Assembly: GCA_020226215.1 (NCBI GenBank)
Contig: CM035234.1
Span: 18,752,713-18,816,712 of the forward strand
Direction: 5' to 3'
DNA length: 64,000 nt
DNA from: Sindora glabra
Lineage: Eukaryota; Streptophyta; Magnoliopsida; Fabales; Fabaceae
Positions 23,701 through 35,759 of this stretch are shown here, in pieces (positions within the stretch are counted from its first letter, which is position 1; every line of letters begins with the position of its first letter). A program made the position numbers and the translations under genes. The notes beneath the pieces are model-generated. The model saw only the letters and a list, made by a program, of their open reading frames with translations. It did not search any database and was not told where the DNA came from.

Positions 23701-26541
23701 CAAACCGACACGCGCTTCGCTTGCTACAGCCAAATGCCTACCACACCGAATTTCAAACCTTATGGTAATGTAGCAAATTATGAAGTCATTATATTGAAAA
23801 CATTCAATCACATCAATGAATTTGATTAAACAATTTCAATTTAATAGTTTTTTAAATTACTACATTGTGTCATATTTCAAAATTTTACAAATACCATAAA
23901 ATTTAGCTTTAAATAATTTAAGCTTCATTTATTTCATTAAAAAGTATTTTTATAAAAAATATCATTTACATATATTATTGAAATGGTGATATGCTATTTA
24001 TATTAATAATTAAAAAAATGATACTTAAAATCATAATAATAGAAGAAAATTATTTTTCTTAAATTCTTTATATTTATATAGAACTTGGAGAGGTCATAAA
24101 TAATCAATGTTGTGTTCATTTTTTACATGAGCTTATGTGATTTTTTATGTTTTAAATATTTAGAGACTTTTAATCTAATCTAATATAATGGTCAATGGTC
24201 TAATGTAATTTTTTTAGTCTTACTTGACTAATTTATTTCACAAAATAAAAAAAATGCTAATTTGTCAATTAAAATTTAAAAAAAGATCTTTTTAATCCAA
24301 TATAATCCAATGTTCTCTTAAACACTTCATATTTTTTTGCCGCATCCAAGATTCAATCCTTATATGTGTATATCAAATGGTTTAATCCAATATTTTTAAA
24401 ACTTGACTTGGCTATCAACCTTTATCAAGCTTGTAAGATGAGGTGGTCAAGGTTGAATTGATACAACTAGTTAAATTAAATAGTTAAACTGATTACTATA
24501 TTTTACAATTTTTATATATAATAAATTATATATTACATGTATGTATATAAAAGATAAATAACAAAATACAAATAAATATTAATCTTACTGCAATCATAAT
24601 AATCATCTAACATAATTTTAGTTTAAATGAAAGGTAAATAACAAAAATTTTGTCTTTATAGGAAAATTGATATAAAAAACCTTCAAGGTAGCTAAAGTAT
24701 AATTTCTTGTATCCAAATTGCAAGGCTATTATTTATTAAGAATTTGTATTTTAATGGATTCAATTTTAAATATATTAGTAGAACATTACCCTTGATATAT
24801 ACTTTAATAAAGTAAATATAATAATAATAATTCATATTATAATAAATAGATAATAAAGTTGTAGCCCTAAAAATTTAAAAAATACCTCTTATATATACTC
24901 TAATATAAAGTAAAAATAATAACAATTATAATAGGCTTTTAGATTGGACTTTGTAAAAAAAATAAGCGAAATAGGTCAATTGGGTGGCCAATTTGATAAG
25001 ATTTTTATTGACCTAACCTAGATTTTTACCTAGAATAGGTTTGTGAATTTGTCCAATTTATTTTAAGGCTTGAGTGTCAGTTTGATTGATTGAACTAGTT
25101 AAACAACTTTAAGTTTAAAAGTATTAGTTTAATTACTTTTCCTATTACCAAAAAAAAAATTAATGCAGGTTACCTATGAGCTTTGCAACTTACCCAAATT
25201 TGCTTGTTAAAATTATAGGCTCATGCAAGTAAACCTATGTGGGTCTAAGCTTGTATGAGCTTGGTATGCCCCATCTTGTTTGTTCCATTTTATATGTTTA
25301 TATAATTAATATTAAATAAATAAAATATTTTATCTTATTTTAATATTTTATAAAAAATATATCTATCAAATGGAACCTTAGTTAAAAATTTGCATTTGAT
25401 TATTACTAGGATTTCTTAGATAAGTTTTAATTTTTCCTTAAAAATAGGTTCCATTCTTTTCTCTCTTCCTATTGTAGTAACCTCCTTTTGTATAATCAAA
25501 ATAACATTTAGGTTATATTTGATTCGATAGAAAATATTTTTTAAAAATATTAAAATAAAAAATATTTTATCTATTTAATATTAAATGTGAAGAATTTAAT
25601 AATTTTTTTATTATTATATTTATAGGTATCATTTTTCAATTATAAATGCAAATGATATGTCACCCATATGTCAATATATGTACAAATAAAATTTTCTTAC
25701 AAAGAATACTTTTTGATTAAATAAACAGAACTTGAGATAAATAATTTTTACTTTAAATAATGTTCCTTGACTTTAAAAAGGATTTATTTTCTTATATCCT
25801 GAATTTGTTTTGTGTATGCGAGGGGAGTAATTTTGCCATTTCTACTAAAGAGAACTGGATGACTTCCTCCAGAGAAAGCAAATTGCCTCTTCACCGCCAA
25901 CGGGCTAAGGGGATTGCGTGTAGATCAGGAAATATGCTTTCTTGTGAGCATCCCACTGTATTAATCTAAATCCGAGATCTGTCATCATCACTTGCAAATG
26001 CTATGATTCTCTATGTCTATTATATCTTCAATTTCGTGTTCCTATCAAAACGAGTCACTTTTGCCTTGTGCCAATGGCAAAACCTTAGGGAGAGATTTCT
26101 TCCGTTCTAAAAGGTGAAACACAGGGACTAGATTTAGTTATTTTTCATTATTTTATTTTTTAACAAAGATATTTAGAAATAGAATAAATTATTTTACTTT
26201 AACATAAAATACATTATCAATTTTTTAATAATTTAAAATGATATTCACAAAATACATTAATAGTGGACTAATAGTAAGGAATTTGAATAATTTATTAAAA
26301 GTTATAAGTTCAAACTTTCTTGCTCTTTATGTAACAAAAAAGAATGTCAATTTTGAAATTCGTCAATAAATTTAACATAAGACAACTTGGTATTTTATAA
26401 AAAAAAAAAATTCAACGTCCAAATTTCCATATATTGCGTTATCCTAATATTTAACCATTAACAATCCTTTCTTCCTATCAAGCATCAACTCTGCAAACCG
26501 ACACACGCTTCGCTTGCTACAGCCAAATGCCTACCATACCG
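20765..26541. repeat. 2.98-kb direct tandem duplication upstream of GAUT1
   Basis: Unit 1 is about 20765-23745 and unit 2 about 23746-26541. They are colinear and highly similar throughout: same start GAATTTCAAACCTTATGGTA, same end CTTGCTACAGCCAAATGCCT. Unit 2 lacks about 45 bp near 24080 and about 85 bp near 26470. The junction shows ACCG microhomology shared by the unit start, the inter-unit junction and the right end. The content is AT-rich and non-coding apart from a shared 69-codon frame (22871-23080 and 25760-25969). The right breakpoint lies about 30 bp upstream of the GAUT1 TATA box. Confidence 0.92.
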
Positions 26542-27040
26542 TGACAACGACGTAGTTTTAACCTTTCTGCCGTTATAAAATTTCCCGCAGCAAAAATCGC
26601 AGATAAGAAGAACTGAGAGGGAGAGAGAGATCCCAAAAGAGAAAGGGAATCAGAGAATAATTGAACCAAACCAAGGAAAGCGACTGACGAAAACAGAAGG
26701 AAAAAGAAAACTAAATCCCAGAGAAAGAAAATCAAATTAACTCGACATTTCTTTCTATCCTCCTTTCTCTCTTACAATGTCTTTGAGTGCGTGCTGCTCG
26801 GTTCGGACTTCAAAGTTCGAATAATTTGCTTCTGAATCACACTGGGTTGATTTGATGGGTTTTGACTAGCATTAGAGCATAAATCAGATCCCTCTGCGAT
26901 TTCACTGTATGTTCCACTCCTGCTGTTACTTTTATTTCTCTTTATAATGTTGTATCAGTATGTTATACTCACTGAGTTTGTTTCATTTTTTTTTTTTTAA
27001 ATTTTATTGGTGTTTTCTTTTGAAGTTATTTTGATCCGTA
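26542..27040 (+). promoter_or_regulatory. GAUT1 core promoter and 5' leader
   Basis: A TATA-like TATAAAAT lies at 26574-26581, followed by a GA-rich leader (GAGAGGGAGAGAGAGA near 26616-26632). A possible 5'-UTR intron runs from a GT at 26907 to an AG at 27025, with a T-run before the acceptor; this is plausible but unproven. The start codon is at 27041. Confidence 0.5.
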
Positions 27041-30000
27041 ATGGCGTTAAATCGAGGTTTGTTCGTTGCTGGTGTGAGCAAGAGTGGTAGTAGAAGCAAG
27101 GGATGCCATTTCCCTCTTTTGGGGTTCATTTTCGTATGCCTTCTTGCTCCTCTGATTTTCTTTGTTGCTCGTGGTCTTCAAACTGGGGGTTAGTCTTCTA
27201 CTTGATCCTGCTTGGTTCCGGGTTTTGTCGAACATTTTGTTTCAATTTTTAACAAACACATCCCACAAATGAAAATTGATGATTCAGTAGTTGCTGATCA
27301 GGTGCTATTTAATTAGCTCCTTTTAGTTGACTTTTCCATTAGGTTTTTGATTGTAAAATGATCTTCTATTTCCGGGTCAATTCCCTTCACCTAAAATTTT
27401 AAAATTTTGACGGATTTTGGAAAGCGTTCATGGCATGAATTATGTGTCTGTCTTATATGTGCTTGTTATTTGCACTTCACTCTCATTGGGGCATCTATGA
27501 TAATAAAAATCTGATTTGTTTGGTAATGTGGGTCGTTCTGCATCTGCTTCTGGGGCCTTTATTTTGCTTTATTTTTAATTGTGTGCGCTTGGCTTGCAGT
27601 ATAGTGTTCCTGACAAAGCTGATTTGGCACACTGACAATTTCTCAGCTGGATTTTATCTTACATGTATTGTGTTCTGGTGTTTTTCCTCTGTTCATTGTC
27701 TTTTTAGTTTGTATTATGATTTCTTGCTTGGCTTTGAATAGTGGGCTTCTTTATCTACGCTTGAGCTTGGAATTATTAAAACATCAAAGTTGAATATAAA
27801 AGTGAGATTTTGTCTTCAAAAGACTTCTAATGCGTAGCAAAAAACAAGCACTTCGTTTGAAGATCAATGTCAATGACTGAAATATAAAAGTATGCCAAAT
27901 TTTCATAACAGAAATTGTGACAAGTGGAATGACACTTCAGTCTTTAACTCAGAAAATGTGATAGCCAGAATAATACTTCGGCTTAGGAATGTGATAGCTA
28001 GAATGGCACTTCGTCAAAGAAAAATGTGATGGACGGATGACATGTCAGCTGAGAAAATTTCATAGTCAGAATGACTCATCAACTTTGATTTGGATGCCCA
28101 TTGGAATGATACTTCAGAAGACAATCCAATTGCAAAAAGGGATTTATTGCCTCTAGGTCAATAAGGAAGAAGGGAGAACTAGACAAATCATCAGAATGTC
28201 TTTTAAATCCGTCTTACATCAAGATGATTAACCAAACTTCTACGAGGACAATGTAACCTCTTTTTGAACTGTGACACCCCACAAGTCTTAAAGGTGGATG
28301 ATACTACTCTAATACCATCTTAAATTTCATGGGTGAAAGTGAGAAAAGAGTTGAATATCATGTTGTAGAAATTGATGCTTTAACAAGCGGTTGGAAAGTT
28401 GGTGACAATGATGTAAAAGTTGTATTGGTTCAGGCTCTGCTATCTATAAATATTTGTAAATTTGAACTTGTAACGCTCATCATCCTCCACAAGAGTGCAA
28501 TTGTAAGTCTAGAAAATTACTCTTTATTCAGGGAATGGTTGCTAGTCTGAAGAATAATATATATATCATTGTTTAAGTACATCAGTCTGTCAACATTCTT
28601 GAAGTGTAAGAGAACCATTTGGCCTTAACCGTTGAGCTTCTAGCTAAGGCCCCAGGATTGCTTTTATTCACTATCGTGCACCCCCTCATGGGAGTAGGCT
28701 TGAAACGTAAGCATGGTGGAGGCTTTACTTTATGCTAATTTTTGGTGCCTATAGTGATAATATGCATCTTTATCATTAAAGATCCTTAAAATATTAGTGA
28801 TTAACATTTATTTGAAATTGAAATTTACATGCATGTGGAAATTATATTTGCTTGGTAATTTATATACTTAGGTGAGATCATGTGGATATAGTTATCTTAA
28901 ATTTCATTCATGCTTTCTTTTTTTCCCAGTCTAATGTGCAAGTTTGGATGAGATTTATAGAGAAATTATGTTATCAGTGTATTTCCAGACTACATGGTGA
29001 CTTTTAGATATTTATGCATAATTTTTGCTGTATATTTTTCCTTTGTCCTGTGCTGGGTTTTTATTTGTATTTTTGTGTGTATGGCTGTGAAAATATCATG
29101 ATTAGTTGCCAGTTCTTCTTTCTTTCTGTACTGTTTTAACATGTAGTTGAAAATGATATGAGAATTGTGGCATTGGATTTGAAGATTTAGCCCAAAGTAG
29201 AAGGGTTGATCAAGTTGTCAAACAATTTTTATTTTTCAGATGTCTTTCTTAGAGTGAAAGGGCCATTTTATGGCAGTGTGCTTGTTCATCTGTTCTGTGT
29301 TTTATTTTTTCTGGGAGTGCTTGGATTTTTAAAATATAAATGATTGTTATTAATTTTTTTATTGAAACTGCTTTGGTTTCTGTTTGGTGTTCAATTCATG
29401 GTTTATTTCGGGAAGTTTCATTGATGGATAAGTAGATCGGAGATCTTTATTATCTCCAATTGTTTTGTTTGGTTTTTTTTCCTAATTGTGGAAATTTGTA
29501 ACAGATGTTACTTTATCCTCTTCTACTGTATTCCTTTTGTCAAAAATCAGAAAATAATTTTTAGTTCATCTTTTTTTTTATGTTGATTTCACAATCACTT
29601 GATCTTTTGCAGTATCATTGTGCTTAGTGCTGTTGTGACATGTGCAATGGCAAACATGGTATGGAATGATGAAATGGTGCAGAAATATATTATCTTTGTT
29701 GTCTAGAAAATTACAAGACAATTTATTGGCTTAGCATATATTTGTAAATTAAAATGAGGTAGAGTATCCGGTATCCCTAGTAGGAAGTATATACTGTATT
29801 TCTTAGTATGTTTTCTTTTCCAGTCTCCAATTTGTCAAAAGGAATAAAATAAAGTGAAAAACAGAATCACAAAAACAATACTTCTCTCAGCATCAAACAT
29901 CAAGTCATCTATATATGTACATATTTATCACATTAAGTTGGTCTAAGTACTTTAAAATGGTATTTGACAGATGAAGATGATTTTTCAACTGTTCCAAGCA

Positions 30001-32860
30001 AGCAGGTAGCCAGATCTTCCTGTCTCAGAATTAATACTTGTATATCTAATAGCTTTCCCTTGTTTACCATGAGGAAATTTGTTGACTGGTGCAGGTTGCC
30101 AAATGGAGAAACTGGCAGGCATTGCAGGATCTCAAGTCTGTTTTCTCACAAGAGGTAAGTGTGACAGATTTTTCTCTATTTATATATCTCAGTTCCCATT
30201 TAGTTATCTACTTTGTTAAGACTCCATTTACCATCCTGGATTTTTTTTTTCCTTTTGTGTTGCATTTTAGGTCCTTGATGTTATTGAAGCCAGCACAAAT
30301 GATATGGGGCCTTTAAGTCTTGACAATTTCAGAAAAAACATATCTGCATCATGGAGAATTGGGGTAGAGACTTCAAATGCTACAGATGAGGTTAGAAAGA
30401 TTGATTACTTTTGCATGATATTGCAATAATTTCCATACTTTTGTTTCAGAAAAAACATTCTAAGTTCATTCTTGCTACTTATATAATTTTTTTTTTTTTG
30501 TATTTCTTTAAAATTTAAAGCTTAGCCAACAAACAACATATTCTAGACAAGGAAAACCAAAGGTGGAGGGGCGCAGATCTTCAGGTGGTATCACACTCTT
30601 GATTCAGTTATACACTGATGCTATAGTATTCCCCCACCTCTGCTTTTCGTGAACACATCTAGTGTGACGAGGCTCAATTTTTGTGGTTGATTTTTTATAA
30701 ATACAGATGATGCTGCTCAAGTGATTGCCAATCCTGTGCAGCTAGCCCGAAGGGTGAGCATCATGTTCTTCGTTTTTATTGAGGAAAAACTGTTTGACCT
30801 GAAGCAGTGCTAGATTTTGGAAAAACAAATAATGATGAAAAGAGTGTTTGTTCCATATTTTTCATGTATTTCTTCTGCAGGAATTAATAGAGAAGAGGCG
30901 TGAAAAGCGGGCAGCTGAGTTGTTAAAACAGGATGGTGAAGTTCTTGTGAAACTTGAAAATCAAGCTATTGAACGCTCTGGATCTGTTGACTCAGCAGTT
31001 CTTGGTAAATATAGCATTTGGAGGAAAGAAATTGATAATGAAAATGCTGATTCCACTGTACGGTTGATGAGGGACCAGATCATCATGGCTAGGGTATATT
31101 TAAGTATTGCAAAGATGAAGAACAACCTTGGATTGTATAAAGAACTGCAGACTCGGCTTAAAGAGAGTCAACGTGCTTTGGGTGAGGCAATCTTGGATGC
31201 TGACTTACAGCACAGGTGTGAAGTTATTTCTGTTTAATTTTTACTATATCTATCTCTATCTTCATTTCTCTTTTATTTGACAGAATTTGGCTAACTTAAC
31301 TAATTGAATGTCTAATTCATTTGAAGTGCGCCTGAGAAAATCAAGGCTATGGGCCAAGTTCTGTCAAAATCAAGAGAGCAATTGTATGACTGCAAGTTGG
31401 TAACTGGGAAGCTGAGGGCAATGCTACAGACAGCTGACGAGCAAGTTAGGAGCTTGAAAAAGCAGAGCACTTTCCTCAGTCAGTTGGCTGCCAAGACCAT
31501 TCCAAATGGAATTCACTGCTTATCCATGCGCCTAACCATAGATTACTACCTCCTACCTCCAGAAAAGCGGAAGTTTCCTGGGAGGGAGAACTTGGAAAAT
31601 CCAAATCTTTATCATTATGCTCTCTTCTCAGACAATGTCTTGGCGGCATCTGTTGTCGTCAACTCAACTATTGTGAACGCCAAGGTGACTTAGACTTTCC
31701 TTGTCTATACCTGCACATGTGCATGTCTATCATGTTTGCATTCTTTATTTTCTAAATGGCCAAAGCCTTGTGCTCAGAATGCATTATTTATGTACACAAT
31801 CCACTTTGACTGAAATTATATTATTTGTAAACTTTGCTTTCTGTGATTTTTACTGAAGATTGTTCTGATCGTAAATGTTGCAGGATCCTTCAAAGCACGT
31901 TTTTCACCTTGTCACTGATAAACTTAATTTTGGAGCCATGAACATGTGGTTTCTGTTGAACCCTCCTGGAAAAGCAACAATTCATGTTGAAAATGTCGAT
32001 GAGTTTAAGTGGTTGAATTCATCCTATTGCCCAGTCTTGAGGCAGCTTGAATCTGATGCAATGAAAGAGTACTATTTCAAGGCAGGCCACCCAACCACAC
32101 TTTCTTCTGGTGCTTCCAATTTGAAGTACAGGAACCCAAAGTATCTCTCAATGCTCAATCATCTGAGATTCTATCTTCCACAGGTTTATCCAAAATTGGA
32201 TAAGATCCTCTTTCTTGATGATGACATTGTTGTTCAGAAGGATTTGACTGGATTATGGGCTGTGGATCTTAGAGGGAAAGTAAACGGTGCAGTCGAAACC
32301 TGTGGTCAGAGCTTTCATCGATTTGACAAGTATCTCAACTTTTCAAATCCTTACATTGCTAGAAATTTTGATCCAAATGCTTGTGGTTGGGCATACGGTA
32401 TGAACATATTTGATCTGAAGGTGTGGCAACAAAAGGACATCACTGGCATATATCACAAATGGCAAAATATGGTGACCATTTCAGTGCAACTTTGGGTTAC
32501 ATTAATCATATCTCTTCTCAAACATATAGATGACATAATGATCTTTATCTGATTAATGTTCTTTTTTTGTTATGTGTTTGATTTTAGAACGAAGACAGGG
32601 TGCTTTGGAAACTGGGGACATTACCGCCAGGGCTAATTACATTTTATGGGCTGATACATCCACTAAATAAATCTTGGCATGTGCTTGGTTTGGGGTACAA
32701 TCCAAGTGTAGATCGATCAGATATCGAGAATGCAGCAGTTATACACTACAACGGCAATATGAAGCCATGGCTAGAGATTGCAATGACAAAATATCGGTCT
32801 TATTGGAGCAGATATGTTAAGTACAATCATCCATATATCCAGAACTGTAAGTTTACTTGA
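27041..32860 (+). CDS. GAUT1: GAUT1-type homogalacturonan galacturonosyltransferase (GT8)
   Basis: Ten coding exons: 27041-27188, 29971-30005, 30095-30154, 30271-30390, 30521-30584, 30707-30753, 30881-31215, 31327-31684, 31884-32471 and 32588-32860. They total 2,028 nt, 675 residues (Arabidopsis GAUT1: 673). Residues about 24-46 form the signal-anchor helix of a type II Golgi membrane protein; a variable stem follows. Conserved blocks include SVDSAVLGKYSIWR, KLRAMLQTADEQVRSLKKQ and AKTIPNGIHCLSMRLTIDYY. The GT8 domain runs from about residue 390, with the metal-binding LDDD at 500-503, NACGWAYGMN at about 554-563 and WHVLGLGYNPS at about 615-625. The family transfers galacturonic acid from UDP-GalA onto homogalacturonan, in complex with GAUT7, for pectin synthesis. 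Intron 1 is 2.8 kb and exon 2 only 35 nt. No lesion seen; the start matches the family MAL-K/N-RGL opening. Confidence 0.96.
27770..28330 (-). mobile_element. Possible degenerate LTR-retroelement fragment in GAUT1 intron 1
   Basis: The stretch CTCTAATACCATCTTAAATT at about 28307-28326 is close to the reverse complement of the plant retroelement primer-binding-site context (TGGTATCAGAG). It is preceded by short degenerate repeats of the type AATGTGATAGC(C/T)AGAAT...CACTTCG between about 27945 and 28065. No LTR pair or coding domain could be delimited, so this is only a suggestion. Confidence 0.3.
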
Positions 32861-35429
32861 ATGAACCTGATAGTTAGGCTCATGCTACACAGAAGAATAC
32901 CGGTTGGGCTTTCTCAACTGAAGGCCATGCCAGAATGACCCGGCTTATATGAAGGGATAGGGTTTAGCCCTTTGCGCCGTATTTACTCCAGCATCATTCC
33001 CTTCACTTAAATTGTTGATTGCTATTTGCAATTCGTTTGATTTGTTCACACTGCCCTCACTGATTTGAAACAAGGTAAAGAAATAGTATACCTTGTTGAG
33101 CATTGGAAATTCAGGCTCATTGTATCATACTCTGAAGCCAAGACAGACAAGAAACTGAATCTCAATCTGCCGTATTCTTTTAGACATAGCCTTCTTGTTC
33201 TTGGAGAATTTAGTTGGTAATTCAGCATACTATGTAATCATCTTTAATCTTGAAGGTTTAACATTTACTAACTTTTTCCGGTTGGACATACTTGTTAATA
33301 ATTAGTTGACCATTCCTGAAATATTGGATTCCTGTCTAAACATTGTTTACACACGTTGGGTTGATCAAACCAAATTATAAATGGACATGTCATCTAATTG
33401 AGTAAAAATAAAAAATGCATACTGTTCTATTTGCATAGCTTGTAGCAATCAAATTAGTTCACTGGTGAAAATACACCATCTCTTATGTCCAAATTTCTGA
33501 ATTCGGCTGAATTCAGTAGTCATTTATTTTGTACCTCCCTGGAAGAAAGAACTGATAAATAGTGTCTTCATGTATGATTAGTCTAGTCTACCAATTTGCG
33601 TGGATCAAGTCTGAAGAATTTATTCAAATTAATGTGGCATTAAATTGTAAAATACAGCATTATTGTTGTTGGTATTACTGCTGCTGATGCTGCTGCAATG
33701 GATGAATATCTTCCTTTCTATCCTATTTTTTGTCAGCAGGGAAAGTGGCTCGTGGGTGCTTGGCTATTGATTGTTAAAACCGTAGGGTCATATGGTAATT
33801 TTCAGGCACAAATTTTTGGTGAAGCTAAGCACTAAGTTTTTAGCCTCTCTTGTTCTTAAATTGTTACTAGAATTTTTTTTTAAATAGTAAGAGTGGTAAT
33901 TCACTTAATACATGCAAAAATTTGAATTTGAATTTGAATTTGAATTCGAATTCTAGACATAACAAGGAATAAAATTCCTATAATAATATTAAGTACGAGC
34001 AAATTGATATTGCTAGAACTTGGAACAGGGACACAAGCGAGAACACCTGGATATTGATTTTGTCAAAAATACATCATCCAAGAGATAAATGTAAGTGCTT
34101 CCGTAAATTACCTATTAATATTATCACGTGCCTTTAATTGTGAGGCGGCATGAACTAATTATCCCAGAAATAACAATCTGCAAAAATCGTTGTGAACTAA
34201 AATGTAGCATAAGGCAATCCATAACAATGTATCTGTAAATAGGATGTCTTTGCTGGAAAACTAATATTCTTTATTGACTTAGATCGCAAATCTCTTAAAA
34301 AATCTCTATCTGAAGAGAGAGATTATCTTAAAAGCGAACTTGAATGATTTTATTTTATTTTTAAATAAATTTTTGTTTAGAATAAATTATATTAAAATAT
34401 GATTTTATTTTATTTTAAAATAAAAATTTATGTTTGAAACTTTAATTAAAACATATGAAGTTTATTTCAAATATTTATATTTATTATAGTGTCCCTAGAA
34501 TAATAATTCCTTGCTGCTAGCAAATCAACAACGCTTTTAAATAATCCCAAGCTTAATTCATGTCTCATTACAACCTCAATTGAAATGTTGAAATCTCTTG
34601 AAAATAAACAATAAAGCAAAAGATAATCTTTGAGTTCTTCGCTTCCCAAAATGTTATAACTTAGTTGGATTCATGAATATATAGAGTAAAAGACAAATGA
34701 ATAGGTAAATAAATTAAATGATTAAGGATAAAATTGTCCAGCAAAAATTTTACATTCCAAATGAAATGAAATTCTATAAAATCCAAGCTAATTTGTTGAG
34801 ATTTCAAAATAGCAAGAATATAAATAAAATAAAATTTCAAAATGAAATGAAACCTAATAAAATTTAAGTATGGCAAATAACGGGTTAATTTATGTCTCAA
34901 ATTGCAAAGTCCCAATTTCAACCATCATGGAAATGAGAAGTCCCAAATCTTGTTCTAAGCAGTGGAAATCAACCCAAAATGGAGAGGAAAAAAAAATTAG
35001 ATTGGTAAAACAGAAGCATCTTTCTTCTAGTAAGACAAGAATGAGTCTTCGAGTGTAAATGTGATTAAAAAATATTAAATAAAACTGAACATTAAAGAAT
35101 ACTCTCACAAAACATTTTAATGCAAATAACTATGTATATTTTGAAACTAAGAAGGACGTCCGTATAACTCTCGCTAATTTCAAAGGAGTTTAACTTGATT
35201 GTCAATGAATCACTTAAAAAATGGATAACTAAATAGGGATATGTCAAGATGTCGCTATAAAAATAAGGTGAAGTCACTCTATTGTGGCTTATAATTTTAC
35301 TCAATTCTTAATTACATCCTATAACTTAAAATTTTAGAACAGAATACTTCTATTTTTTTTAATTAGATGAATTTTGTCACTTCCAAATTAAGTTCCGTTA
35401 CTGATTGACACGTTACTTTTAAAGGCTAA
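32861..35429. other. GAUT1 3' region and intergenic DNA
   Basis: The first few hundred bases are presumably GAUT1 3' UTR; no polyadenylation site could be chosen with confidence. Minor features are a TTTGAA hexamer run at about 33920-33955 and a duplicated AAATGAAATGAAA near 34760 and 34840. No gene is supportable on either strand. Confidence 0.5.
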
Positions 35430-35759
35430 TATATTATAGCTACACTTGGTTTCACAATAATTGCCATTTCTTATTTAATTATAAAAGTAATTAAATCATT
35501 AGACCGATTCAAGTATGTTCATGGAATCAAATTCATAATACAAAAGAAGATAGAGTCTTTAAATAATATTATATGCCACTTGAATTATTTGTCCGCGGCA
35601 ATCACAATCCCAAACACAATTTAAACAATGAAAATCAAATCTCAAATATACTTTAAACCATATGGATTTGCAACCGTAATAGATTGTTCTTAAGATCAAT
35701 TTATTCTCAAAATCCTGATGATAGCTATGTGAAGGCCACACTGGTAGGGCTGTATATAT

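Noticed and set aside
27442..27741. 99-codon plus-strand frame
   Set aside because: It lies wholly in GAUT1 intron 1. The hydrophobic composition comes from T-rich intron sequence.
31349..31693. Separate short genes at 30848, 31349, 31875 and 32600
   Set aside because: These frames are exons 7-10 of the single GAUT1 gene. Their ATGs are internal codons or intronic.
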